Below are positions 1 to 7,082 of a stretch of DNA of 14,174 bases, in pieces. Each line of letters starts with the position of its first letter. Within the stretch, counting starts at the first letter, position 1. A model generated the notes under the pieces. It was not told the DNA's origin. It made no database searches and saw nothing but the letters and a program-made list of their open reading frames with translations. The translations under genes were made by a program, and so were the position numbers. The stretch comes from JBGSWC01 sp041752635 (GTDB lineage: Bacteria; Planctomycetota; Planctomycetia; Pirellulales; Lacipirellulaceae): the NCBI GenBank assembly GCA_041752635.1, contig JBGSWC010000166.1:1-14174 (forward strand). Reading direction: 5' to 3'.

Positions 1-51
1 ACACCTCTTGTGGCGTGAGGATTGTTAACAAATCCACTACGCAGGAGGTGT
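1..51. repeat. Imperfect 51-nt hairpin at the window edge
   Basis: Four arm pairs nest around one centre: acacctc (1-7) with gaggtgt (45-51), gcgt (13-16) with acgc (39-42), and ggatt (19-23) with aatcc (31-35), enclosing loop gttaaca. The centre also contains the 10-bp palindrome ttgttaacaa (22-31). The window starts at the first base of the outer arm, so the structure may extend further left. It could be a terminator of a gene outside the window, a recombination site or the end of an element. No U-run follows in either direction within the visible sequence. Confidence 0.5.
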
Positions 52-327
52 TCGCTTTTCTCACGCTAGCAGTGCAGCGATAGCAATGCTTAAGCGTTGA
101 GGCGACAGTAGTTACGCGAATGTTAATGCCATTCGTGTCAGAGTTCTGATCGTTTTGACCCCGAAATGGCAAACACGATTGGAGGGGACAAAACCCCGAA
201 TTTTGTTCCGCCCGAAAAATGCAAAAGCACCTTGTTTTCCAGTCGATTTCGCACATCGCCAGTGAATTTCGTACCTGGGTTTTGACTGACCAGTTGGTGA
301 CGTTTTGGACAAAACCCATTTTTGCGA

Positions 328-355
328 GTTGAGAGTCGAGTGTGGAGAGTCGAGA
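328..355. repeat. Four degenerate heptamer repeats (gtcgaga type)
   Basis: Four consecutive heptamers can be read in register: gttgaga, gtcgagt, gtggaga, gtcgaga. The core gagagtcgag recurs exactly 14 bases apart (331-340 and 345-354). This is a short tandem repeat with a seven-base unit. Confidence 0.65.
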
Positions 356-445
356 GGAAAGGAGTTGGTAGCATGGGCGTCCCCGCACGTACGACGCAGC
401 ACCCAAGAGCCGTGCCCGTACGGGTTCGGGTGAGTTGAGTTTCAA

Positions 446-554
446 GTTGTCAGTTGTCAGTGGGCGGTGGGCGGTGGGCGGCTTCGCCGCGCGAAACAAC
501 GCTTCTATAAAGTCGACGCTCTAGTTGCCCTCTGCCCTCTGCCTGCTGCCCTCT
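446..554. repeat. Cluster of three further heptamer repeats
   Basis: Three distinct seven-base units are repeated close together. gttgtca occurs twice at 446-459. tgggcgg occurs three times at 461-481. tgccctc occurs twice at 526-539 and again at 547-553. All share the unit length of the repeat at 328-355 but not its sequence. Heptanucleotide repeats are known from cyanobacterial intergenic DNA and, as I recall, similar arrays occur in planctomycetes. No function is evident. Confidence 0.65.
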
Positions 555-811
555 ACCCCGGGTGCCACCCTCTGGCTTGTATAGCAGTGTTTGTCGAACA
601 GAGTTTCATGCCCCCTTTCTACCAAACCGCTTGGCCAATTTCGACAACAAAATTTGGCCGTTTTGAGCCGACAGCGCTAGCTGCGGGTAAGGCAACCACA
701 GCGAAACAACGCACGATCGACGCGACCACGCGAACGCACATCCCACGTCATTCCCGCCCCCGTAGCGACGTTCCCGCGCAGAGCCTGTCGTGACGTTTAT
801 CCACAAATTAG

Positions 812-1010
812 ATTTGGCCGAAGGCCTTGCGACACCGTAGCCTAGGGCAACGCCCTAGGAATCAGAAGGACAGTGATTCTTTTGGCTGAAGGCCATACCC
901 AACCAGCAAGACCTTTCGGGTGAGTTTGGCTTTCAGCCAAAGTGGGTTCGCACAACCTACCAACCTTGGGCGATGCCCAAGGCTACGATGAAAAAGGCCT
1001 TCGGCCAATT
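812..1010. repeat. About 200-bp element with inverted 47-48-nt ends
   Basis: Positions 812-859 and the reverse complement of 964-1010 align over 47-48 nt with roughly 80% identity by eye. Both read ttggccgaaggcc, then a spacer, cgtagcc, and a strong hairpin. The hairpin is cctagggcaacgccctagg at 841-859 and ccttgggcgatgcccaagg at 964-982. The central A-T pair of one stem is T-A in the other, so pairing is kept despite the change. The centre has two more stems: tttggct/agccaaa (925-931 with 935-941) and aatca/tgatt (860-864 with 874-878). The layout is REP- or MITE-like. No coding capacity of its own is evident. Confidence 0.6.
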
Positions 1011-1421
1011 CCCGTAACGGTCGTTCAAGCCAATCGCAAGATGTGTAAAAATGACAGGGTGGGAGTCCAGACGCAAGGGCCGTTTGGCTCGCACTGCGTC
1101 GAGTAAAGGTAATTCTTTCTTCAGCACATATTTGTAGAGAAACAACAGCGCCGATAGAGCCCGCGTCTGCATGCTTGCAGCGACATTTCGCTGGGTGGCC
1201 AACCAAGTCAAAAATTGCTCGACTTCCGGACCTCCCATTTCTGCCGGATGACGCTTTTGGTGATGGAGAATGAATCGGCGAATCCACTGCACGTAGGCTT
1301 GTTCGGTACGAAGAGCATCGTGTTTCGTGCGCAACATATCGCGAACCTGGTCGAGCAGCTTGCGGGGTCTTGTCGTCGAATTGATTGCTCTGGAATCGTT
1401 TCGCTGATAGAATTCCGACAT
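957..1421 (-). pseudogene. Truncated integron-type tyrosine recombinase
   Basis: Residues 20-118 match the N-terminal SAM-like DNA-binding domain of integron integrases (IntI branch of the XerC/D tyrosine recombinases). Recognisable stretches are KLLDQVRDMLRTKH, LRTEQAYVQWIRRFILHHQ, KRHPAEMGGPEVEQFLTWLA, NVAAS, ALSALLFLYKYVL and VRAKRP. Family members are usually about 320-340 aa. Here homology stops after RAKRPLRL (about position 1068). The last 36 codons come from adjoining repeat DNA, including the 964-1010 repeat arm. The entire catalytic domain with the R...HxxR...Y residues is missing, so the product cannot recombine DNA. It is probably a relic of a chromosomal integron or integrase element. 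The start at 1421 is the first ATG upstream of the homology, without a clear ribosome binding site. Class confidence is high; the IntI versus other Xer-type call is somewhat less certain. Confidence 0.8.
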
Positions 1422-1597
1422 CGCAATACCTCAGAGCATGTAAAGGGAATACCGATAAGTGAACACCTGTATACTGTTCCTTGCTCCGTTTGTCAAATGG
1501 TGTTATCCACGCGTGTGAGTCATACGGTCTTATCTACAGTTTGTGTCGAATAACAAGTTATCCCAATTAGTTGTCGCAAAGGTGAAATAAATTCCGT

Positions 1598-1975
1598 ATG
1601 CTAAATCCGTACAAATCACCTATCGACCCCTCCGCTAATCATTCTCTGTCGCAACCTTTCCGCGTCGCTCCTCTTGCGGTTTGGTTGGTCGGATACGCTC
1701 TTCAATTCGCTCTTTTTGCGGGATTCATTGAGTCTTGGAATTCAGATCGGGTATTCTTTAATTCACATTCTGACGATTTGAAATTGCTACTTTTCGGCTG
1801 TCCGATTGTCGCCTGTGCGTTGATTTCAGTTCTTGCTATCTTGCTTAAGATGAAACACTTGACCATTACAACACGAATTTGGCTTGCGATCGGATCGATG
1901 GTGTTATTCGGAGCAACTTGGTATGGGTTCTGGATTTACCTATTGGCAAATTTGTATTCGCGTATGAGCAATTAA
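1598..1975 (+). CDS. Small three-helix membrane protein with NPYKSP start
   Basis: The 125-aa product starts MLNPYKSPIDPS. The N-terminal NPYxSP motif is, from general knowledge, very common in small membrane proteins of planctomycetes, where its role is unknown. Three hydrophobic segments follow at about residues 24-46, 62-83 and 92-117, consistent with an inner-membrane protein; no catalytic motif is visible. The gene is visibly more AT-rich than its neighbours and starts 176 bases from the start of the truncated integrase, in divergent orientation. A purine-rich aaaggtg lies about 15 bases before the ATG, too far for a good Shine-Dalgarno site. It could be a former integron cassette or simply a lineage-specific gene. 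I do not recognise a named family. Confidence 0.7.
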   Translation: MLNPYKSPIDPSANHSLSQPFRVAPLAVWLVGYALQFALFAGFIESWNSDRVFFNSHSDDLKLLLFGCPIVACALISVLAILLKMKHLTITTRIWLAIGSMVLFGATWYGFWIYLLANLYSRMSN

Positions 1976-2294
1976 TGCGGCGAAAACGGGGCGAAAACGG
2001 GGCCATCCATCTCCACCGGGGGTGTTGCTGTGTTCGGGGCTAAGCGAGAGTCAGCCATCCATGGCTGGCTCGACCGGTCGACAATAACGCACTTCACAGC
2101 AACAAGTTGCGGCGACTCACGGAGTTCGATTAGGATGTCCCCCAGGCGGATACCAGTAACGGTTCCCCACTCTCCCGCAAAACCCGCTGGAACGGTCGTC
2201 GTAAACATTCCAGCACCCAGCCCATGGCCACTGTTTATTCCTAAATTCCGGCTGACGGCAGCGAGATTTACGAACGGTATTATTCTGCCGTCGC
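1976..2294. other. Unassigned stretch, open on both strands
   Basis: Two 11-bp tandem copies of ggcgaaaacgg occupy 1979-2000. Beyond them the minus strand is free of stops from 2349 down to 1975 (the only ATG is at 2208, giving 78 codons). The plus strand is open at 2030-2329 (99 codons). Neither translation resembles a family I know. The minus frame reads somewhat more protein-like (VTGIRLGDILIELRESPQ). It overlaps the end of the lipoprotein gene in another frame, which argues against a live gene. It may be an old coding fragment or chance. Confidence 0.4.
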
Positions 2295-2921
2295 TTATTT
2301 GCTCTGCAATTCTAGCCGTAACCCATTGATTTGATCGTCCTGCGAAACCTCACGGCCCAGGGTCGTTTGCGCATTGTATTTGGCCGGAAGGTCGATGTTG
2401 GGGTGGGTAATTTCAATGCGATAGAGTCCGGCGTTCACGCCGCGGACTCCCTGGAGTCCCTCGGGTAAATCTTCGGGGGCGATGGTGAACATCGCCCGAC
2501 CGTTATCGCGAGTGGTTCCCCCGGCAGGTTTAATTGCGTCGCCGAAGCAGGGTTCGGGCACAAGTTTGACTTCTGCTTGCGGCAGGGGACGACCGTCGAG
2601 TGTGACCGTGCAACCGAGTGTAAACATTCCGATGTCCGCGCCGAACAACTGCCCGATGCGCGTGGCGATTTCATCGGCACTGACGAGTTTGTCGTTATCT
2701 TTGTCGTACCGCTTGAATGCGTGCAGCAAGCCGGGGCACTTGGCCGCCTCCTCCTGTGATAGCTGACCATCGCCGCTAGAATCCCAAGCGTCGATTGCGG
2801 CTTTCGCTACCGAGTCGGGGTCGACATCGGGCACATCAATCGAGGCCGGTCGGTTGCTGCAACCTACTAACAGAGTCGAGCAAGTAGTGAATAAAAATAG
2901 TCTCGCGTGTAGTCGGGACAT
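2295..2921 (-). CDS. EF-hand lipoprotein with carboxypeptidase-regulatory-like domain
   Basis: Starting at the ATG at 2921, the product has a lipoprotein signal (MSRLHARLFLFTTCSTLLVGC, lipobox LVGC, lipidated Cys21). A TTG four codons upstream (2933) is also possible, but the ATG gives the more typical signal length. Two EF-hand loops follow: residues 47-58 (D47, S49, D55-type spacing ending E58) and 73-84 (D73, D75, D77, E84), likely calcium-binding. Residues from about 105 on (GCTVTLDGRPLPQAEVKL) look like the transthyretin/carboxypeptidase-regulatory beta-sandwich found in many planctomycete exported lipoproteins. The gene sits directly after the DUF1559 gene on the same strand, a pairing common in planctomycetes. 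It is probably a cell-envelope protein; the exact role is unknown. Confidence 0.85.
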   Translation of the reverse strand: MSRLHARLFLFTTCSTLLVGCSNRPASIDVPDVDPDSVAKAAIDAWDSSGDGQLSQEEAAKCPGLLHAFKRYDKDNDKLVSADEIATRIGQLFGADIGMFTLGCTVTLDGRPLPQAEVKLVPEPCFGDAIKPAGGTTRDNGRAMFTIAPEDLPEGLQGVRGVNAGLYRIEITHPNIDLPAKYNAQTTLGREVSQDDQINGLRLELQSK

Positions 2922-2956
2922 CGATCTGTTCAAATTGGCAAGGTGAATTGAAACCT

Positions 2957-3026
2957 GTCATTCCCGCGCAGGCGGGAATCTAGCAGGTAAGCGTCGCGTC
3001 TGGATTCCCGCCTGCGCGGGAATGAC
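2957..3026. repeat. Perfect 24-bp inverted repeat between two genes
   Basis: Bases 2957-2980 are perfectly complementary to 3003-3026, with a 22-nt spacer. Each arm is itself a small hairpin (ttcccgc, gcag, gcgggaa). The unit, built around ttcccgcgcaggcgggaa, resembles dispersed REP-like sequences seen in many bacteria. It lies 21 bases after the DUF1559 stop codon and before the lipoprotein start. In a shared transcript it would form a very stable stem that could terminate, attenuate or stabilise the upstream message. There is no U-run, so a classic intrinsic terminator is not supported. Confidence 0.8.
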
Positions 3027-3047
3027 GGATCATGGTTTAGTCCTTTC

Positions 3048-4055
3048 TCAGAGTCCGATCTTGGTGACTTGACCATCTTTTCGGTTGGCGAGGTAGCCAT
3101 AGATTTCTAAGTTGATGGCGACTTCAATCCCTTGCACCGAACCATCACACATGGCAAACAAGACAACGCCCGGATGAGGACCGCCGAAAGAGAAAGGGTC
3201 GGACAATCCGCCGCGATCTTGTTGCAAGGGATGATCGGGGCCAGCCCAACGAGTGATGTCAGGATCGGTGCCACCGACATACATGCTGAGCGAGTCGCCC
3301 CAGCGATCCCACGTTTCGTAGCGGTCGGGATTCATCGACTTCTCACCGACAGCGAACGTGTTTGTTGTGCCATCAGAAACTTGCGCGATTTTCACCTCGC
3401 TCTGCCAGAACGCTAAACCGACCATATCGGTGCCGGCCAACGGGGGGCGAAAGGTCTTCGCAGCGGCAACCGTTGAGGGGCCACCATTAGTGCCTTGCCA
3501 CAAGTTTCCGCCATTGATCGTGTAACAACTTTTTAAGATTGTTTGTACCTCTGCAGCAGTAATTCGCGGTGCGCCGGGAAGGCCAGGATTGAAGGGGAGA
3601 TTAAACGAGATGGTGTCGGGGTTGAAGTCGTGGAGACGGACGGCTCGTCGACTAGGGCAGATCACACCCGGCCGGGGTGTCGTCATCAATTGCACCGCGG
3701 CGTTCTTTTTCTCGGCAGGTGATCCACCTCGGCCAAGCGCATGCAGATTCCCCTCCTCCATAAAAGGCAGCACGCTGTAGGCCCAGCCACCAGGCTGGCT
3801 TTTGCCAAAACCGTAGTCAGGATCGCCGACCCATTGATAACCCCAGCCTCCCGAGGGAAAGAATTTTTGCACATCGTGATGAAGCTGAAACGCCAAACCA
3901 ATCTGCTTAAGGTTGTTTGTGCAAGTTGTTCGCCGCGCTGCCTCGCGAGCCGACTGAACGGCCGGCAACAAGAGTGCCACAAGTATGCCGATAATGGCAA
4001 TCACGACTAACAGTTCGACGAGTGTAAAGCCGTTTTGCTTGAGTCGACGAGACAT
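3048..4055 (-). CDS. DUF1559 pseudopilin-like protein (H-X9-DG type)
   Basis: The 335-aa product begins with a type IV prepilin-like leader: MSRRLKQNG then FTLVELLVVIAIIGILVALL. Cleavage is expected between Gly9 and Phe10, and Glu14 is the conserved +5 residue of the mature protein. The long helix ends in the DUF1559 signature AVQSAREAARR, with CTNNLKQIGLA and YHD-like LHH following. Near the C terminus His294 and Asp304-Gly305 form the H-X9-DG motif typical of this planctomycete family. Members are about 300-350 aa, present in dozens of copies per genome, and thought to be exported and membrane- or surface-associated, with unknown function. The downstream partner is the EF-hand lipoprotein. 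The ATG at 4055 places the leader correctly; no strong ribosome binding site is seen. Confidence 0.95.
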   Translation of the reverse strand: MSRRLKQNGFTLVELLVVIAIIGILVALLLPAVQSAREAARRTTCTNNLKQIGLAFQLHHDVQKFFPSGGWGYQWVGDPDYGFGKSQPGGWAYSVLPFMEEGNLHALGRGGSPAEKKNAAVQLMTTPRPGVICPSRRAVRLHDFNPDTISFNLPFNPGLPGAPRITAAEVQTILKSCYTINGGNLWQGTNGGPSTVAAAKTFRPPLAGTDMVGLAFWQSEVKIAQVSDGTTNTFAVGEKSMNPDRYETWDRWGDSLSMYVGGTDPDITRWAGPDHPLQQDRGGLSDPFSFGGPHPGVVLFAMCDGSVQGIEVAINLEIYGYLANRKDGQVTKIGL

Positions 4056-4086
4056 GATTCTGCTTTCACTCGGGACTTGTGAGAAG

Positions 4087-4115
4087 ATTCAGCCAACCAC
4101 CATGCTAGGCTGAAT
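4087..4115 (-). promoter_or_regulatory. Hairpin upstream of the DUF1559 gene
   Basis: attcagcc (4087-4094) pairs with ggctgaat (4108-4115) around a 13-nt loop. On the minus strand it lies between the end of the glycoside hydrolase gene and the DUF1559 start, 31 bases before the latter. It could be a weak terminator of the upstream gene or part of the DUF1559 leader. No U-run follows, so the role is uncertain. Confidence 0.4.
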
Positions 4116-4208
4116 TGCTCTCTATTTTACCGCAGGGTCGCTTGTCAGCGTACAGCAGGCGGCAATTATTTTTGCGATTCGTTCGTCGATCGCTGTTTGC
4201 ACCGGCCA

Positions 4209-6707
4209 CTACTCTTCGAGCACCAGCTCTTTTGATTCGTAGGGCGCGGGAAGGTTGGTGATCCAAACCTGTGGCGTGATTTCGCCGAGCGGCACCGGCC
4301 GACGGGTGTTGGAAGAGTCGAATTGCATCACGACCGCCTCGATCGGTTTTCCGATCATGTCGGGCGTGACGGGGAAGAAATAGCTCAGCCCCGCTTCGGC
4401 GCGATTATTTCCGTACTCCCACGGATTGGCCGGATAAGAGACCGCGCGGTCTGGGGCACCCACGAACCGGTCGCCAATGCGGAGCGCGGCGTAGGCCCCG
4501 TCGCTGCCGTGGCGACCGATGCAAGCGACAACTAGATAAGCACCCGGGGCGGCTTCGTCGAGGGTGAACTCGCCTTGCCAGGCTTGTTTGGCGGGCGAGC
4601 GCGAGTACTGGGCAAATACGTTGGAAGCGCGCCATTCGCTACGCTCAAGCTGTTTGCCATCGCTGTAGGCGACGACTTCCGCCACATTCGAGGCGGTGCC
4701 CGGGATGCGAAGATAGCGAATTGCCGGCGTGTCGGCAGGGATGTCGATATCGACTTTCTTAAGGCTGATGTCGAGCCACGTCTTGTCGATGGTATGGCTT
4801 CGTTCGAGTAAGGTTGCCTTGGCTGGATCTTCCTGGGTGATCCTGACTGGCACCTTAATCCATGTTTTCAAATCGACGGAGACAAACGCTTCCTCAGGAT
4901 CGGCTGCCCAATTCGCGTGACGCAAGCTGATCTTGTCGATGCTGATCGGCTTGCCGAAATCGACACGCAACGCCCCGCTCGCGATCGGTTGCGTTCGCAA
5001 GCGAAAGTACGTTTCGAGATCGTCGTCGAACAGATATCGATCCCACACGCCTCGCTCGACGAGCAGTCGCTGGTCGAAAAAGGCGTCGCGTGCTTGCTGT
5101 ACTTGTTCGATCTTCGTGGCGCCGCTGCGGAATTTCGAGCGGACTTCTAAGGCATTATTGTCGGCTGCGAAGCAGGTCGCCTCATAGAGACTTTCCGCGT
5201 CGGCGGGAATGTCGCACTTTTCAAGGTCGGCCAATTTGCGATGCCAGGGCTTCGCGAGCTTCTCGCCAGGGAACGTAACTTTGATTGTTCCGCCTTTCAG
5301 CAATTCGTCGGCCGACTTGCCGTCGAGCGCTGCGCTAGTGAACTTGCGAGGCTGGTCGGGCACTGCGACTTCGGCCGTGGTGCCGGGCATGCCCAGCAGC
5401 TTGATGACCGCCGGTTTTCCAGGCACGTCACGGACCACTTCGTATTCACAGCCTTCGACGCCCAACTCCTGCGAAGGTTGGCTCGACACGAGAAGCACGT
5501 ATCCGCGAAAGGCGGGGATCGTGACCTCGACGCTGTCGCCTATCTCGAACGTGCCCAGAATCTCCTCCGACGGATGCAGACGACGCACCTCGACCGGCCC
5601 GTCGCAGTCGAGGCCAATCGACGCATCGAGTTTGACAGAATGCGTCGCTGGTTCCCAACTCGGATTGCGTAGCACGACCATCCGGGTGTCGCCGTCGCCA
5701 CGCGAAACCGCATTCGGGCCATAGGTTTCGGCCGGGAGGATCTGGCCGTTGACCAGGATGTCGCGATAGGTTCGCGACAGGTTGTAGACGCGAGCCACTT
5801 TCGGAAACTCGTCGTCTCGCAGGAACCAGGGGCTGCCATACATTTGCGGCGAGAGGATCAGGTTCCGTGAAAAGGCTTGCAGGAACAGGTCGTCTTCCCA
5901 ACCGTCGAGGCAAGACGACAGGCAAACACCGTGGTCTTCGACGAGTCGAATCGGCTTGCCGTTGTCGTCGACGGGAATCCCCAGTTCGACCGTGCAAGCA
6001 CGGTTGTGAGTCGCCGCCTGCCGGTTCGACCGCCAGACGTCGATGTAGGCTTCGCCCCCCCACAGCCGGGTTGTCACGTAAGGCAAACCATGGCCCAAAT
6101 TCAGTCGGTGGTTGATGACAATCAAATCAGGGGAGTGTTTGCGGCACTCCTTGAGCATCTCGATAAACGCATCCTGCTTTTCGGTGCGAAGCTGACCACA
6201 GACCGCGTCGACTTTGAACAGGTGAAAGTCGAAATCTCGGCAGAGCTTGACCAGCATGTCGGTGCGGGCTTTTTGCTCTTCGGGTGTGTCGCCGAACCCA
6301 TCGGGTCCGAGCCATACTCCCAGGCGGCACCCGAACGATTTTGCCTTTTCGTAAATCGGTTCAAGCCCATTGGGGAAATGCTTTTGAAAACGTTCGGAAT
6401 TGATGCTGCCGTAGTATTCGGGTGCGTCGATGTTGCCTGCATCGAAGGCGTAGATGTCTAATTGCATGCCATATTCGTCGTGCATCCACTTGAAGAAGTC
6501 GAGGTTGGTGAGCGTTTGGGCCTCGGTCGATCCCTCGTTTGTGTTGTTGATCCAAGAGAAGTAATGAGCGACCGACGGTGTCGATTCATCGGCCCCCGCC
6601 AGCGGATATTGCTTCGCCGGTTCATCGGCGTAGAGAGTCAAACCGCTGCTGCACAGCGACAGGATGCTTAGGCAATAAATTAAAGCGGCACGAATTTGCG
6701 TAGGCAT
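4209..6707 (-). CDS. Secreted GH36/clan GH-D-like glycoside hydrolase
   Basis: I chose the ATG at 6707 because it directly begins a signal peptide (MPTQIRAALIYCLSILSLCSSG, cleavage near LYA-DEP) and follows a GGAA at a usable distance. A start at 6761 would add 18 unlikely residues. Numbering below is from 6707. Residues of about 45-300 look like a TIM barrel of the alpha-galactosidase type: FSWINNTN, LDIYAFDAG, RLGVWLGPDGFG and LFKVDAVCG. Asp167 in the KVD motif would be the nucleophile. YIDVWRSNR may carry the acid/base Asp. A beta-sandwich follows (about 330-420). The region around DLETYFRLRTQPIASGALRV onward resembles an F5/8-type (discoidin) carbohydrate-binding fold, and more beta-rich sequence completes the protein. 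It is likely exported and acts on an alpha-linked sugar; the substrate is unknown. The oxidoreductase gene lies upstream on the same strand. Assignment to GH36 rather than a neighbouring uncharacterised family is tentative. Confidence 0.75.
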   Translation of the reverse strand: MPTQIRAALIYCLSILSLCSSGLTLYADEPAKQYPLAGADESTPSVAHYFSWINNTNEGSTEAQTLTNLDFFKWMHDEYGMQLDIYAFDAGNIDAPEYYGSINSERFQKHFPNGLEPIYEKAKSFGCRLGVWLGPDGFGDTPEEQKARTDMLVKLCRDFDFHLFKVDAVCGQLRTEKQDAFIEMLKECRKHSPDLIVINHRLNLGHGLPYVTTRLWGGEAYIDVWRSNRQAATHNRACTVELGIPVDDNGKPIRLVEDHGVCLSSCLDGWEDDLFLQAFSRNLILSPQMYGSPWFLRDDEFPKVARVYNLSRTYRDILVNGQILPAETYGPNAVSRGDGDTRMVVLRNPSWEPATHSVKLDASIGLDCDGPVEVRRLHPSEEILGTFEIGDSVEVTIPAFRGYVLLVSSQPSQELGVEGCEYEVVRDVPGKPAVIKLLGMPGTTAEVAVPDQPRKFTSAALDGKSADELLKGGTIKVTFPGEKLAKPWHRKLADLEKCDIPADAESLYEATCFAADNNALEVRSKFRSGATKIEQVQQARDAFFDQRLLVERGVWDRYLFDDDLETYFRLRTQPIASGALRVDFGKPISIDKISLRHANWAADPEEAFVSVDLKTWIKVPVRITQEDPAKATLLERSHTIDKTWLDISLKKVDIDIPADTPAIRYLRIPGTASNVAEVVAYSDGKQLERSEWRASNVFAQYSRSPAKQAWQGEFTLDEAAPGAYLVVACIGRHGSDGAYAALRIGDRFVGAPDRAVSYPANPWEYGNNRAEAGLSYFFPVTPDMIGKPIEAVVMQFDSSNTRRPVPLGEITPQVWITNLPAPYESKELVLEE

Positions 6708-7082
6708 GATGGGTTCCGATTCAGAGTTGGTATTTGCTTTCCCGAAAACGAATGCGTTCATTGGCGGACACCAGTATCATAGCAAAAATCGAGCGTCGCG
6801 TTGCACGTTGTTACGCCCATTCAGGGCTGATCGTTTTGTGTCACCACAAACCCAGTGCGGCGACCAAGCTCGCGGCGCTCACTTGGTCTTGCACTGGGCT
6901 ATCGTGTTGTGGCCCTTCGGGCCACTGGCCCCAGCGGTACGCACGCGAATACTCGGCTGCCTTGTTTAAGCCGGTGGAACCGCGAACGCCCCGAAGGGGC
7001 ATTCACACGAAAGTCCAGGGCAACGCCGTGGGTTCGTGGTTGGCAATAAATCGCAAGCTATGAAGGGGCGGTACTAAAGGCT
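6708..7082. other. 375-bp intergenic region with structured repeats
   Basis: No gene is supported here; the plus-strand frames are short and rich in Arg and Pro. It holds three palindromic segments (6851-6898, 6909-6925, 6988-7000) and a repeat core at 7015-7031, described separately. On the minus strand it is the gap between the oxidoreductase and the hydrolase, so these two genes probably have separate transcripts or a strongly structured junction. Confidence 0.6.
6851..7031. repeat. Cluster of nested palindromes
   Basis: cccagtgc (6851-6858) pairs with gcactggg (6891-6898), and inside it gaccaag (6862-6868) pairs with cttggtc (6882-6888), giving a stem of 15 pairs with small bulges. Next come the hairpins gtggcccttcgggccac (6909-6925) and gccccgaaggggc (6988-7000). 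The motif ccagggcaacgccgtgg (7015-7031) shares its core agggcaacgcc with the repeat at 841-859. The cluster resembles a composite REP-type element. Confidence 0.65.

Larger units (their letters stand above)
1..811. other. Gene-poor region with no credible gene
   Basis: Open frames occur on both strands here (for example 112-402 minus and 467-793 plus). Their translations are low-complexity or Arg/Pro/His-rich, resemble no family I know, and run through simple repeats. I therefore see no supported gene. The stretch contains a hairpin at 1-51 and degenerate heptamer repeats at 328-355 and 446-554, listed separately. The segment around 560-600, with the word ggtgccaccctctggcttgt, looks like the dispersed intergenic repeats of planctomycete genomes, but that rests on memory and not on a comparison. 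Confidence 0.6.

Noticed and set aside
446..554. Possible CRISPR array
   Set aside because: The repeats are seven bases long, tandem and without spacers, so they are simple repeats.
862..1287. 141-codon minus-strand frame overlapping the integrase relic
   Set aside because: It reads the integrase DNA in the wrong frame and then the repeat element; no protein features are seen.
1502..1563. attC or attI site flanked by gttatcc words
   Set aside because: The words do not fit the GTTRRRY consensus, and I could not find the paired inner boxes of a real attC. It is kept only as a weak hint in the findings.
2957..3026. Rho-independent terminator
   Set aside because: The stem is strong but no run of U follows it on either strand, so I classed it as a repeat.
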